Source: Gordonia rhizosphera NBRC 16068
GTDB lineage: Bacteria; Actinomycetota; Actinomycetes; Mycobacteriales; Mycobacteriaceae
Length of the DNA stretch: 64,000 bases
Direction of reading: 5' to 3'
Assembly (NCBI RefSeq): GCF_000298195.1
Contig: NZ_BAHC01000154.1
Span: forward strand, 1-64,000
This document shows positions 26,980-36,178 of the stretch, piece after piece. The notes under the pieces are model-generated. The model made no database searches. It had not been told where the DNA came from and saw nothing but the letters and a program-made list of their open reading frames with translations. A program made the translations under genes and the position numbers. Each line of letters opens with the position of its first letter. The stretch's first letter is position 1.

Positions 26980-28599
26980 GTGTCGTCTGTGTTGGCCTCG
27001 CCCTCGCCGTGGCCCGAGCTCCCGCTCGGGTTTCTCGGCGACGTCGAACCCGACTACCCCGACGAGACACCGCTCAACGACATCCTGCTGGCGATGGCCG
27101 AGCTCGACCGGGGCCAGGCTTTTCTCGCCTACGCCGACTACCGGTTCGCGGCGGTCACCTACGACCGCCTCGTCGCCGCCCGGGAAGAGACGGACGGCTA
27201 TGTGGTCGACGGATTCGCCGATTGCGCGGCGCGCATCGCGAAGCTGCGCGGGATGACCCGCCACGCCGCGGAAGTGTTGCTCAACGACGGTGTCGCGCTG
27301 CGTGACCGGCTGCCGTCGGTGCTGGAGTGCTTGCGCGACGGGATCATCGGGCCGTGGCATGCCAAAGCCGCGGTGGCGCGCACCGACCTGCTCGCCGATT
27401 CCGCCGCCGCGCCGCTGGTGGACGCCGAGATCGCGGCGGTGCTGCGCGGCCGGAAGGGGACATGGTCGCGCTCGCGGTTCCGCGACATGATCGACCGCAT
27501 CGTGTTCCGCCACGACCCCGACGCGGTGCGGAAGCGCCGCAGGCGCGCGCTCGACGACCGCGGCATGTGGACCACGCCGCGCGAGGACGGCACCGCCGAG
27601 ATCACCGGACTGATGTCGGCGGAAAACGTGCGGATCGCCGCGGCCGCGGTCACCGCGCTCGCCGACTCGGCCTGCGACCACGACGGCCGCACCAGACCGC
27701 AACGCGCCTCGGACGCAATGTTCGCGCTGTTGTCGGGCACCCCCTTCGAATGTCAGTGCGGGCGCGACGACTGCAAGGCCCAGATCCCCGAACCCGGCAC
27801 CCTGCCGCCCACAGACGCCAAGATCGTGCTGCACGTCGTCTGTGACGAGGGCACGCTGAACGGGACCGCGGCGAACGCCGGGTTCATGGACGGGCACGGG
27901 GTGATCTCCGACGAGCATGTACGTGACATCGCCGCCCGCGCGGATACGGTCATCAAACCGCTCGTACCGCGCGGCACCGCCGAGAACGCCGACGGCACGT
28001 TCACCCTGCCGGCCCACCTGCCGTCGGACCCCTACCGGCCGTCGGCGGCGCTGGACACCCTGGTGCGGGTGCGCGACGGCTACTGCGTCGACCCGGGCTG
28101 CACGAAGTCCGCGTGGGAATGCGACCTCGACCATGTCAGCGAATTCGACCACGACGACCCTGCGCGGGGTGGGCAGACGACCTCCGAGGACATGAACGCG
28201 AAATGTCGCGCCGATCATCTGCTCAAGACCTTCGGGGACTGGCTCGACGACCAGGGCCGCGATGCCGACGGGCGGTTGTTCACCGAGTACATCACCCCCG
28301 AGGGCCTGGTCATCCCGGGTGAGGCCGAGACCAACGAGGACCTCTTCCCCGGACTGCGACGGATCCGGCTCGCCGCGCCACCCCAAGCGCCGCCACGGAC
28401 CCCGCGGATGCCACCGACCCCGCCGACGCCACCGACCCCACCGAACTCGCCGACCCCACCGAACTCGCCGACACCACCGACAGCCGCTGACCGTCCGACC
28501 CGCGCGAACACCCGTCGGGCGAACAAGCACGCCCGACGGCGATCGGAACGGGCTCGCAACCGCCGACGCCGCAACGACGACCCGCCGCCTCCCTTCTGA
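26980..28599 (+). CDS. HNH endonuclease-like protein with DUF222 (13E12 repeat family)
   Basis: 539 residues. The N-terminal DUF222 region (about residues 25-300) contains YADYRFAAVTYDRLVAARE and RRRRALDDRGMW. An HNH zinc-binding site lies near residues 375-420: CVDPGCTKSAWECDLDHVSE, with a second Cys/His pair in KCRADHLLKTF. Residues 460-500 are a Pro-rich repeat, and the last 40 are strongly basic. This family is dispersed in actinobacterial genomes and probably mobile. GTG 26980 has GGAAGG just upstream. Nuclease activity is inferred, not shown. Confidence 0.88.
   Translation: MSSVLASPSPWPELPLGFLGDVEPDYPDETPLNDILLAMAELDRGQAFLAYADYRFAAVTYDRLVAAREETDGYVVDGFADCAARIAKLRGMTRHAAEVLLNDGVALRDRLPSVLECLRDGIIGPWHAKAAVARTDLLADSAAAPLVDAEIAAVLRGRKGTWSRSRFRDMIDRIVFRHDPDAVRKRRRRALDDRGMWTTPREDGTAEITGLMSAENVRIAAAAVTALADSACDHDGRTRPQRASDAMFALLSGTPFECQCGRDDCKAQIPEPGTLPPTDAKIVLHVVCDEGTLNGTAANAGFMDGHGVISDEHVRDIAARADTVIKPLVPRGTAENADGTFTLPAHLPSDPYRPSAALDTLVRVRDGYCVDPGCTKSAWECDLDHVSEFDHDDPARGGQTTSEDMNAKCRADHLLKTFGDWLDDQGRDADGRLFTEYITPEGLVIPGEAETNEDLFPGLRRIRLAAPPQAPPRTPRMPPTPPTPPTPPNSPTPPNSPTPPTAADRPTRANTRRANKHARRRSERARNRRRRNDDPPPPF
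28402..28480 (+). repeat. Pro-rich minisatellite within the HNH gene
   Basis: Tandem Pro/Thr/Asn/Ser codons encode a PPTPPTPPNSP-type tract. An 18-bp unit, CCGACCCCACCGAACTCG, is perfectly repeated at 28432 and 28450, with shorter variants before it. Copy number probably varies between strains, and the tract is likely a flexible linker to the basic tail. Confidence 0.85.
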
Positions 28600-28629
28600 C
28601 GTGCGGTGGCTGCACGAGCGCGGGGTGAG

Positions 28630-28992
28630 TCAGCGCAGGGGATCGCCGACCGAGACCGCCACCTCGGGGCACAATCCGGTGTTGAGGACGCGGGCGGCGT
28701 CGCGGGCGATCGCGGCGTCGTAGAACCCCACCACACGACGGTGGTCGTCGGCCGTGCGCACTTCGTAGTAGCGCTCTGACGTGCTGTCCTCCACCGTGAT
28801 GACACGGTAGTGATCGAGGCGCAGTTCGCTCAGCGCTTGGGTCCGGTCGCCGTCGACGGCGGCGCTGATCGCCCGCTCGGGGAGTTGGGCGAAATGCGCC
28901 AGGTGGACGAGTTCGGATGCACGCGCGGGAGCCGTGGTGCTTGCGTACGCGATCTCGGTGAGGAGTGCGGTCGCGAGTGCGGTGTCGTTCAT
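28630..28992 (-). CDS. Hypothetical protein
   Basis: 120 residues starting MNDTALATALLTEIAYASTT and ending EVAVSVGDPLR. The composition is that of an ordinary soluble protein with alternating helix- and strand-forming stretches. No family, motif or membrane segment is recognised. It is convergent with the HNH gene, 30 nt from its stop. The 264-nt region upstream (28993-29256) shows slightly lower GC and no recognisable element. Confidence 0.55.
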   Translation of the reverse strand: MNDTALATALLTEIAYASTTAPARASELVHLAHFAQLPERAISAAVDGDRTQALSELRLDHYRVITVEDSTSERYYEVRTADDHRRVVGFYDAAIARDAARVLNTGLCPEVAVSVGDPLR

Positions 28993-29256
28993 TTCGAGTC
29001 AAGCTTTCTATCGGGTTATTCGATGTGCGGGCACCATTGACCGTCATATCCACGGTAGGCCCCGGCGTTGAGAAAACCCGCTGAACAAAATGCACTTCAC
29101 AGCCACTTCGTGGCGGTGTCGCACAACACAATTGGGGCCCAGAGGTGCTCGGCGGCGGCCGTCCGACTCCATCCACGCACATCCGCCACATGATTGTGGA
29201 TCGACCTGGAGACCGCGGGAGATGACCGTCACACGGACGAACCGGCCCTCGAGGCC

Positions 29257-29736
29257 TCACCCGAACGTCAGGCCGTACTTCTCGATCAACGGACTGGTCT
29301 GTTCCAGATCGACCTCACAACCGTGTGAGGCCACCAGTCTGTCGAACTCGGTATCGGAGACACCGCGGTCGATCCTGCGGAACAGGTCCTCGAGCCCGCC
29401 CGGGGTGATCAGCTCGATCAGCCGGGCTGGAGTGCCGTCGGCATTCCAGAAGGTGTGCCACTCACCGCGCGGCTTGAGAACCAGGTCACCGGGTTCGGCG
29501 ATCACCTCGACGCCGTCGAAGATCGCGCCGATACGGCCCTCGAGGACGAAGCTGTACTCATCTTCGTTCCGGTGTCGGTGCACAGGTGCGGCGATCGCGC
29601 GCGGGGCCAGGAGATGTTCGACGACGGCGAGTCTTCCGTCTGTCTGCGTGGAGTCGAGGAGGAACCGGTCGCGGACACCATCGATCGGACCGAGAAGCTC
29701 GCCCTGCGCGGGGCGGATGAAGCGTGAGGTGGTCAT
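29257..29736 (-). CDS. Cupin-domain protein
   Basis: 159 residues. The cupin metal-binding motif 1 is HRHRNEDEYSFVLEGRIGA near residue 58, and motif 2 is PGDLVLKPRGEWHTFWNAD near residue 88. The fold suggests a metal-dependent enzyme or a small-molecule sensor; the substrate is unknown. ATG 29736 is used; a longer frame begins at 29790 but overlaps the intergenic promoter region. It is divergent from a GAF-LuxR regulator, suggesting that regulator controls it. Confidence 0.8.
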   Translation of the reverse strand: MTTSRFIRPAQGELLGPIDGVRDRFLLDSTQTDGRLAVVEHLLAPRAIAAPVHRHRNEDEYSFVLEGRIGAIFDGVEVIAEPGDLVLKPRGEWHTFWNADGTPARLIELITPGGLEDLFRRIDRGVSDTEFDRLVASHGCEVDLEQTSPLIEKYGLTFG

Positions 29737-29824
29737 ACCCGATACAGTGCTCGTCCGGCCGCCGATCACGACATTCCACAAATCTGGCATTTACGCCCTG
29801 GCGCTACTCTGGCACGCTGTCATT

Positions 29825-30985
29825 ATGTCCGCTGACCTGCTCGAACGCAGCGCGGCCAAGATCATTCGACTCGCCGCGAGCGGGCTCGACGTCGCAACGT
29901 TCTGGCGCGAATGCAGTGATGTGATCACGCGGGTGGTCCCGGGCTACTCGCAGCCGTGCTGGTTCACGTTCGATCCGGCATCGCTCTTGGTGACAAGCCA
30001 CTTCGACCCCGCCGTGCCGGAACTCTCGCCGGACTATCTCGCATACGAATACGGCCACGACGACATCTGGAACATGGCGGCTGTCGCCCGCTCCGGCCGC
30101 CGCACGGCAACCGTCCACGAGCTGACCGACGGTGATCCGCGGAATAGCGAGTGCTGGCGCTCGTTCGTCGCTGCGTACGGCGCCGACCAGGAGTTGATGG
30201 TGCCACTGCGCAACCGCGGCGGGGTCGTGTGGGGCACCGTGTCGGTCTTTCGTGAATCCGGGCGGCCGGTGTTCTCGGCGACCGAACGAGGCTTCCTCGC
30301 CGATGTCGCGGGTGCGCTCGCGGAGGGTGCGCGGAGAGGCTTGCTGATCGGCGAATCGACCGACCGTGAGAACCACCTGGCACCGAGCCTGATCGTGCTC
30401 GACGAGGATCTGACGGTGCAATCGATGACCCCTGGCTCTGCCGAGCTTCTCGAAAGCCTTCCGGGTTGCTCGGCCTCGCAGTTGCCGAGCGTCGTCACCT
30501 CGGTCGCCGCCCGGACTCTGTCCACGAGTCGGTCCGAGTCGAATCCCGGCGAGGTGTCCGTGGCTCGTGTCCGAGACGAGACCGGTCGATGGCTGACGAT
30601 TCACGGTGCACCCATGCTGACCGACGGGATGAGTCGGGTCGCGATCATCGTCGAGCAGACCGACCCGGATCGCCTGGCGCCGCTGCTGATGGACCTCTAC
30701 GACCTCACCGAACGTGAGAAGGACGTGACTCGGATTGTGCTGCAAGGATTCTCGACGAGCGAGATCGCCGCCGACCTCCTCGTTTCCCCACACACCGTGC
30801 AGCAGCACCTGAAGAGCATCTTCGACAAGACCGGAGTGAGCAGCCGCCGCGAACTCGTCGGCAAGATCTTCTTCGCCCACTACGAGCCGCGCCTTCGTGA
30901 CAACGAACGCCGCACGGCGCGGACGAAGCCGATTCGAGGGGGACTGGTCGCGCCGCGTGCCTGCCGGCCCGGCGCTCGCCCGTAG
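29825..30985 (+). CDS. LuxR-family regulator with GAF-like sensor domain
   Basis: 386 residues. The N-terminal 270 or so form a GAF/PAS-like sensory region (for example [20 protein letters not shown]). The C-terminal LuxR/NarL HTH has [20 protein letters not shown] and [20 protein letters not shown] near residue 330. No receiver domain is present, so it probably senses a ligand directly. It is divergent from the cupin gene and separated by only 88 nt. thyA follows 10 nt after its stop and has its own leaderless promoter. Confidence 0.86.
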   Translation: MSADLLERSAAKIIRLAASGLDVATFWRECSDVITRVVPGYSQPCWFTFDPASLLVTSHFDPAVPELSPDYLAYEYGHDDIWNMAAVARSGRRTATVHELTDGDPRNSECWRSFVAAYGADQELMVPLRNRGGVVWGTVSVFRESGRPVFSATERGFLADVAGALAEGARRGLLIGESTDRENHLAPSLIVLDEDLTVQSMTPGSAELLESLPGCSASQLPSVVTSVAARTLSTSRSESNPGEVSVARVRDETGRWLTIHGAPMLTDGMSRVAIIVEQTDPDRLAPLLMDLYDLTEREKDVTRIVLQGFSTSEIAADLLVSPHTVQQHLKSIFDKTGVSSRRELVGKIFFAHYEPRLRDNERRTARTKPIRGGLVAPRACRPGARP

Positions 30986-30988
30986 AAT
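30983..30988 (+). promoter_or_regulatory. -10 box (TAGAAT) of thyA, leaderless
   Basis: TAGAAT overlaps the last codons of the LuxR gene; a 7-nt spacer leads to GTG 30996. The hexamer is close to consensus and the spacing is that of leaderless actinobacterial transcripts. Confidence 0.65.
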
Positions 30989-30995
30989 CGTCCTC

Positions 30996-31829
30996 GTGAG
31001 CACGGCCATCCGAGACATCACGCCGCCGGGCGTCATCCCCACGCCCTACGAGGACCTGTTGCGGCTGGTCCTCGAGGAGGGCACGCCCAAGGCGGACCGC
31101 ACCGGCACCGGGACGCGGAGCCTGTTCGGTCGCCAGCTGCGCTACGACCTGGCCGAGGGCTTCCCGCTGATCACCACCAAGAAGGTGCACCTCAAATCGA
31201 TCGTCTACGAACTGCTGTGGTTCCTGCGCGGCGACTCCAACGTGCGGTGGCTGCAAGAGCGCGGGGTGACGATCTGGGACGAGTGGGCCGACGACGACGG
31301 GGAACTGGGCCCCGTCTACGGCGTGCAGTGGCGCAACTGGCCGACACCGTCGGGCGAGCACATCGACCAGATCTCGGCGGCTTTGGATCTGCTCAAGACG
31401 AACCCCGATTCCCGCCGCAACATCGTCTCCGCATGGAACGTCGGGGAGATCCCGCAGATGGCGTTGCCGCCCTGCCACGCCTTCTTCCAGTTCTACGTCG
31501 CCGACGGCAGGCTGTCGTGTCAGCTGTATCAGCGCAGCGCCGACCTGTTCCTCGGCGTGCCGTTCAACATCGCGTCGTATGCGCTGCTGACCCACATGAT
31601 GGCGCAGCAGGCCGGCCTCGACGTCGGAGAGTTCGTCTGGACCGGCGGCGACTGCCACATCTACGACAACCACGTCGAGCAGGTGCGGTTGCAGTTGTCC
31701 CGTGAGCCCTACCCCTACCCGACGCTCGATCTCCGCAAGCGGGAGTCGATCTTCGACTACGACTTCGACGACGTGACGGTCGTCGGCTACCGGGCACACC
31801 CGGGTATCAAGGCACCGGTGGCGGTCTGA
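30996..31829 (+). CDS. thyA: Thymidylate synthase
   Basis: ThyA methylates dUMP to dTMP using methylenetetrahydrofolate and leaves dihydrofolate. The 277-residue product has [18 protein letters not shown], the catalytic cysteine in [12 protein letters not shown] near residue 160, and the dUMP-binding [23 protein letters not shown] 30996 follows a leaderless promoter and starts [11 protein letters not shown]. Its stop overlaps the dfrA ATG, coupling the enzyme with the reductase that recycles its product. A second, flavin-dependent synthase (thyX) is at 43.0 kb. Confidence 0.97.
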   Translation: MSTAIRDITPPGVIPTPYEDLLRLVLEEGTPKADRTGTGTRSLFGRQLRYDLAEGFPLITTKKVHLKSIVYELLWFLRGDSNVRWLQERGVTIWDEWADDDGELGPVYGVQWRNWPTPSGEHIDQISAALDLLKTNPDSRRNIVSAWNVGEIPQMALPPCHAFFQFYVADGRLSCQLYQRSADLFLGVPFNIASYALLTHMMAQQAGLDVGEFVWTGGDCHIYDNHVEQVRLQLSREPYPYPTLDLRKRESIFDYDFDDVTVVGYRAHPGIKAPVAV

Positions 31830-32353
31830 TGGCCACCACGATCACGCTTCTCTGGGCGCAGGACCGCGTCGGCGCAATCGGTCGCGCCAACACCATCCCG
31901 TGGCGGGTCCCCGAGGACATGCGCCGGTTCCGGGAGCTGACCGGCGCGCACCCCGTCGTCATGGGACGCCGAACCTGGGAGTCGTTACCGACGCGGGTCC
32001 GCCCGCTGCCCGGACGGCGCAACGTCGTCATCAGCAGGTCGGTGGGATTCACCGCCGAGGGCGCCGACGTCGTGCACTCGATCTCCGAAGCGCTCGATCT
32101 CGTCGAGGGGCCGGTCACCGTGATCGGCGGCGGCCAGATCTACGAGGCGTCGATGGCCTTGGCGACCCATCTGCGGATCACCGAGATCGACATGCTGGTC
32201 GAGGGCGCCGACGCGTTCGCACCCGAGATCGATCCCTTCGCGTGGGAGGTCGGCGAGACCGGGGAGTGGCAGTCGTCGAGCACCGGCGTGCGCTACCGCT
32301 TCGTCGATTATCTCCGGCACCGGGCGGGCGTGTCGGGTCGACGGGAATCCTGA
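31829..32353 (+). CDS. dfrA: Dihydrofolate reductase
   Basis: DHFR reduces dihydrofolate, the thyA by-product, with NADPH. The 174-residue protein shows LLWAQDRVGAIGRANTIPWR, the active-site acid in the PEDMRRF segment, VVMGRRTWESLP, and the GGGQIYE motif near residue 97. Its ATG overlaps the thyA stop (TGATG), so they form one coupled unit. The C-terminal extension after residue 160 is short and basic. Confidence 0.96.
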   Translation: MATTITLLWAQDRVGAIGRANTIPWRVPEDMRRFRELTGAHPVVMGRRTWESLPTRVRPLPGRRNVVISRSVGFTAEGADVVHSISEALDLVEGPVTVIGGGQIYEASMALATHLRITEIDMLVEGADAFAPEIDPFAWEVGETGEWQSSSTGVRYRFVDYLRHRAGVSGRRES

Positions 32354-32363
32354 CGCGGGGCGT

Positions 32364-33587
32364 ATGGGACGCACCGATCTCTCTGCCGCCCAGGCGCGGC
32401 GGATCGCCCTCGCGGCACAGGGATTCACCGATCGGCGGCCGTCGGGCAAGCCGACACTCGCGCATCTGCGCCGAGTGCTGTCGCGGATCGGGCTGTTCCA
32501 GATGGACTCGGTCAACATCGCGGCACGCGCCCACTACCTGCCGATGTTCAGCCGGTCGGGACCCTACGACCGTGCGATCCTGGACCGCGCCGCGTGGCGA
32601 CCCGGGCGGGGCGAGCGCCTCCTCGTCGAGTACTGGGCGCATGAGGCGGCGCTCATCCCGGTCACCGACTGGCCGCTGTTCGGTTGGCGCCGAGAGGAAT
32701 TCCGCGACGGCCGCTATCGGCACACCCGAGACATCATGCGCCGTAACCGAGATCTGGCGCGCGACGTGCACGCGGTCATCGTCGACGCCGGGGCAAGCAC
32801 ACCTCGACAGATCGAGGACCATCTGGGCATCGATCGTTCCCCCGGGGTGCGCGGCGGGTGGTGGCACCGCGGCGAGGTCAAACATCTGTGTGAGGCGCTC
32901 TTCGCGGCCGGCGAACTCTCCGCGATCCGCGACGAGAACTTCACGCGGCATTACGATCTCACCGGGCGGATAGTCGCACCCGAACTCGTCGAGGACACCG
33001 TCGACAGGGCCGAGGCACACCGACGGCTGACCGCCCGGGCTGCGCGATCGCTCGGCGTCGCGACGATCGCGGACCTCGCCGACTACTACCGCACCAAGCC
33101 CGCCGAGGTCCGCGGTGCCGTCGCCGACCTCGTCGACACCGGAGAACTTGCCCCGGTCGGCGTCGAGGGCTGGCGCGATCCCGCCTACCTGCGTCCCGAA
33201 GCCGCGATCCCGCGACGGGTCGACCGCTCTGCGATCCTCTCACCCTTCGACCCGCTGGTGTTCTTCCGTCCACGCGCGGAACGTCTGTTCGACTTCCGCT
33301 ACCGCATCGAGATCTACGTGCCCGAACACAAACGGGTGCACGGCTATTACGTGCTGCCCTATCTGATGGGCTCCGACATCGTCGCCCGGGTCGACCTCAA
33401 GGCCGACCGCAAGGGTTCGACGCTGCTGGTCCTGGCGGCCTTCGTCGAACCTGGACGGTCGAAAGATGCTGTCGCCGAGAGTCTCACCGCGGACCTGGCG
33501 TCGATGGCGCGCTGGCTGGGTCTGGGCCGCGTCTCGATCGGTGACCGAGGCGACCTGGTCGATTCGCTACGCCGCGTGTCGGGTTGA
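32364..33587 (+). CDS. YcaQ/AlkZ-like winged-helix DNA glycosylase (DUF1006)
   Basis: 407 residues of the winged-helix DNA-binding family that includes E. coli YcaQ and Streptomyces AlkZ, which excise alkylated bases and unhook interstrand crosslinks. The active-site region is LSRIGLFQMDSVNIAARAHY near residue 45: a Q-hydrophobic-D triad, as in the YcaQ branch. YWAHEAALIP and SPFDPLVFFRPRAERLFDF are further family motifs. It begins 10 nt after dfrA, possibly in the same transcript. Self-resistance to a DNA-alkylating product is the known AlkZ role but no biosynthetic cluster is visible here. Confidence 0.84.
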   Translation: MGRTDLSAAQARRIALAAQGFTDRRPSGKPTLAHLRRVLSRIGLFQMDSVNIAARAHYLPMFSRSGPYDRAILDRAAWRPGRGERLLVEYWAHEAALIPVTDWPLFGWRREEFRDGRYRHTRDIMRRNRDLARDVHAVIVDAGASTPRQIEDHLGIDRSPGVRGGWWHRGEVKHLCEALFAAGELSAIRDENFTRHYDLTGRIVAPELVEDTVDRAEAHRRLTARAARSLGVATIADLADYYRTKPAEVRGAVADLVDTGELAPVGVEGWRDPAYLRPEAAIPRRVDRSAILSPFDPLVFFRPRAERLFDFRYRIEIYVPEHKRVHGYYVLPYLMGSDIVARVDLKADRKGSTLLVLAAFVEPGRSKDAVAESLTADLASMARWLGLGRVSIGDRGDLVDSLRRVSG

Positions 33588-33611
33588 ACGCCGCGCCACC
33601 GACCGCGACGA

Positions 33612-34631
33612 TCAGGACCCGGTGCGCACCACCATCTTTCCGACGTTTTCCCCGCGCATGAGTCCCAGGAAGGCATCCACCGAGTTCTCGATGCCGTCGA
33701 CGACGGTCTCGTCGTGCACGACCTTCCCGTCGGCGAACCACTGGCCCATCTCGCCCCGGAAGGCCGGCGCCTGGTCGAAGTAGTGGCCGATGGTGAACCC
33801 GGTCAGCGTGAGGCCGCGGGTGATGATGTTGGCCATGTTCGACGGTCCCGGGGTGCGGGTGGTGCTGTTGTATTGCGCAATCGCCCCGCACAGCGCGGCC
33901 CGGCCGCCGTCGTTGAACGAGTCCAGCGCGGCCTCGAGGTGCTCGCCGCCGACGTTGTCGAAGTAGACGTCGATGCCGTCGGGGGCGGCATCGCGGAGCT
34001 GCTCGCGGATGGATCGATCGTCCTTGTAGTCGAACGCCGCGTCGTATCCGTAGCGCTCGGTCAGCAGCGCGACCTTCTCCGGTGTTCCGGCCGACCCGAT
34101 GACCCGCTTCGCGCCCTTGAGCTGGGCGATCTGTCCGGCAGCGGTGCCGACGGCGCCGGCCGCCCCCGAGATGAACACGGTGTCACCGGGCTGCATCCGG
34201 GCGATGGTCAGCAGTCCGACGTAGGCGGTCAGGCCGGTCATACCCAGCACGCCGAGGTACACCGACGACGCCGCGTTCGCCGGCGGCTCGGGCAGCGCGC
34301 GGAAACCGTCGGCGTCCTCCTGGACGACGTCGCGCCACCCGTACTGGTGGGACACGAGCGTCCCCACCGGGAGTTCGTCGACCGTCGTCTCGACGACCCG
34401 GCCGACCGCTCCGCCCGTCATCGTCGCGTCGAGGGCGAACGGCGGGATGTAGCTGCGCGTGTCGATCATCCGGCCCCGCATATACGGGTCGACCGAGACG
34501 AACTCGTTGACCACGCGGACCTGCCCGGGCGCGAGATCTCCGTATTCGACGGTGACCGTGCGGAAGTCGTCGGCGGTCGGCCATCCCACGGGCCGGTTGA
34601 CGAGCTGGATCTGGGTGCTGGTGGCGGTCAT
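33612..34631 (-). CDS. NADP-dependent MDR-family oxidoreductase (alkenal/curcumin reductase-like)
   Basis: 339 residues of the zinc-free medium-chain reductase group that includes leukotriene B4 12-hydroxydehydrogenase and CurA. The dinucleotide motif is VFISGAAGAVGTAAGQIAQL near residue 145; VYFDNVGGEHLEAAL follows near 225. ATG 34631 has GGGAGG at ideal spacing, while GTG 34637 would overlap that site. It is divergent from a TetR regulator across a palindromic operator and so is probably repressed by it. Confidence 0.9.
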   Translation of the reverse strand: MTATSTQIQLVNRPVGWPTADDFRTVTVEYGDLAPGQVRVVNEFVSVDPYMRGRMIDTRSYIPPFALDATMTGGAVGRVVETTVDELPVGTLVSHQYGWRDVVQEDADGFRALPEPPANAASSVYLGVLGMTGLTAYVGLLTIARMQPGDTVFISGAAGAVGTAAGQIAQLKGAKRVIGSAGTPEKVALLTERYGYDAAFDYKDDRSIREQLRDAAPDGIDVYFDNVGGEHLEAALDSFNDGGRAALCGAIAQYNSTTRTPGPSNMANIITRGLTLTGFTIGHYFDQAPAFRGEMGQWFADGKVVHDETVVDGIENSVDAFLGLMRGENVGKMVVRTGS

Positions 34632-34651
34632 CGCCACCTCCCTTCGACATT

Positions 34652-34675
34652 ATTGTGGACTGATCGGTTCACAAT
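34652..34675. promoter_or_regulatory. Operator between the oxidoreductase and TetR genes
   Basis: ATTGTGGAC and GTTCACAAT form a 9+9 inverted repeat (8 of 9 pairs) with a 6-nt spacer, typical of TetR operators. It lies between the two divergent starts, and TACACT at 34681-34686 could be the TetR gene's -10 box just beside it. Confidence 0.65.
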
Positions 34676-34732
34676 AGGGCTACACTGGTGCCGACAGCAA
34701 ACAGCGAGTGAGCGCGAACCGGTTGGAGAGAC

Positions 34733-35320
34733 ATGGGTAGGACGCAGGGCTACGACACCGCCGAGGTCGTCGGGGCAGCGCGGAACCTGTTCTGGCAGAG
34801 AGGTTTCGATGCGGTCTCGGTCGCGGACGTGCAGCAGGTCACCGGGCTGTCGCGATCGAGCCTCTACCACGCGTTCGGCAGCATGCGCGGCTTGTTCGAC
34901 GCCGCCGTCACCGACTATCTCGACACCGTCGTGCGCCCGCGGCTTGCGCCTCTGCGATCCCCCGACGTCGCCCCCTCCGCGCTCGTGGACTACCTGACCG
35001 GGCTGTCGGCGGCGATCAACCGACTCGGCGACGGCCCGGAGCCGACCGGTTGCCTGCTGGTCGGCACCGCCGCCACCTCCCTCGGGGACGACTCGGCGGT
35101 CCGCCAGGTCGTCGCCGCCTACCACGCAGAACTGCTCGAGGCGGTGACCGCGGGGGTGCGGGCGCGATACCCGGACATCGACGAGCTCGGTGCGGGCGCC
35201 CGGGCACGGATCGTCACCGGTTCGATCATCGCGGCGATGACCCTCGCGCGTGTCGATCGCACCGAGGCGATGCGGCTGCTCGACGCGACCGTCGGCACGC
35301 TCACCGATGATCACGCCTGA
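34733..35320 (+). CDS. TetR/AcrR-family transcriptional regulator
   Basis: 195 residues. The HTH at residues 10-55 includes AARNLFWQRGFDAVSVADVQ and GLSRSSLYHAFGSMRGLF. The ligand-binding domain contains GCLLVGTAATSLGDDS, seen in the subgroup that controls reductases and efflux. ATG 34733 gives the usual start GRTQGYDTAEVV. It probably represses itself and the divergent oxidoreductase. The inducer is unknown; reactive aldehydes or quinones would fit the target enzyme. Confidence 0.9.
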   Translation: MGRTQGYDTAEVVGAARNLFWQRGFDAVSVADVQQVTGLSRSSLYHAFGSMRGLFDAAVTDYLDTVVRPRLAPLRSPDVAPSALVDYLTGLSAAINRLGDGPEPTGCLLVGTAATSLGDDSAVRQVVAAYHAELLEAVTAGVRARYPDIDELGAGARARIVTGSIIAAMTLARVDRTEAMRLLDATVGTLTDDHA

Positions 35321-35401
35321 CCTGTGGTGGCCCAGCGGTGCGCCGACCGTGCCGGGATGACATGCTGTGTCCTCGACAGCGAATGGATCGGAAGGGCGCT
35401 G

Positions 35402-36178
35402 ATGACGGTTTCGTACCAGGGCAGGGACTACGCACTGGTGATGTTCGACCTCGACGACACGCTGGCACCGTCGAAGAGCCCCTTGCCCGAGGAGATGGCG
35501 GCGCTTCTGACCAGGATGCTCGACACCACGCTGGGCTGCGTGATCTCCGGTGGACGATTCGAGCAGTTCCAGACCCAGGTGGTCGAGCGGCTCGGCACCT
35601 TCGCCGGTGCGGCGAACCTGCACATGATGCCCACCTGCGGGACTCAGTACGTGCGCTGGTCGGGTACCGAGTTCGAGACCGTCTACGCGGAGTACCTGTC
35701 CGACGACGAGAAGAAGCGTGCCCTCGACGTCCTCGAGACCGGGGCCAAGGAACTCGGACTCTGGGAGACCGACACCTGGGGCCCGATCCTGGAGGACCGG
35801 GGCAGCCAGATCACCTTCAGTGCGCTCGGTCAGTCCGCACCTGTCGACGCGAAGGCCGCGTGGGACCCGGGCGGGGCGAAGAAGGAACTCCTGCGGGCCC
35901 ACGCCGCCGAGCGGCTACCCGACCTCGAGGTGCGCAGCGGCGGCTCCACCTCGGTCGACGTCACGAGGAAGGGCATCGACAAGGCCTACGGTGCCCGCAA
36001 ACTGATGGACATCCTCGACCTCGGGATCGACGACATCCTGTTCTTCGGTGATCGGCTCGACGAGGGCGGTAACGACCGGCCGGTCAAAGATCTCGGGATC
36101 GAGTCGATCGCGGTGCACGGCTGGCAGGACACCTACGCGAAGTTGTCGGCCATCGTCGACGGTACGGGCCGGTCGTAG
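35402..36178 (+). CDS. HAD-IIB family hydrolase (phosphomannomutase-like)
   Basis: 258 residues. HAD motif I is VMFDLDDTLAPSK near residue 15, ISGGR is motif II near residue 50, and the acidic motif IV is FFGDRLDEGGND near residue 225. The type IIB cap between about residues 85 and 185 resembles eukaryotic-type phosphomannomutase or sugar phosphatases. ATG 35402 follows GGAAGGG; a GTG at 35324 would add a tail without homology. Likely a cytoplasmic sugar-phosphate enzyme; substrate unknown. Confidence 0.82.
   Translation: MTVSYQGRDYALVMFDLDDTLAPSKSPLPEEMAALLTRMLDTTLGCVISGGRFEQFQTQVVERLGTFAGAANLHMMPTCGTQYVRWSGTEFETVYAEYLSDDEKKRALDVLETGAKELGLWETDTWGPILEDRGSQITFSALGQSAPVDAKAAWDPGGAKKELLRAHAAERLPDLEVRSGGSTSVDVTRKGIDKAYGARKLMDILDLGIDDILFFGDRLDEGGNDRPVKDLGIESIAVHGWQDTYAKLSAIVDGTGRS

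Noticed and set aside
26878-28530. A 550-residue open frame antisense to the HNH gene
   Set aside because: Composition artefact of high GC; the HNH/DUF222 motifs are on the plus strand.
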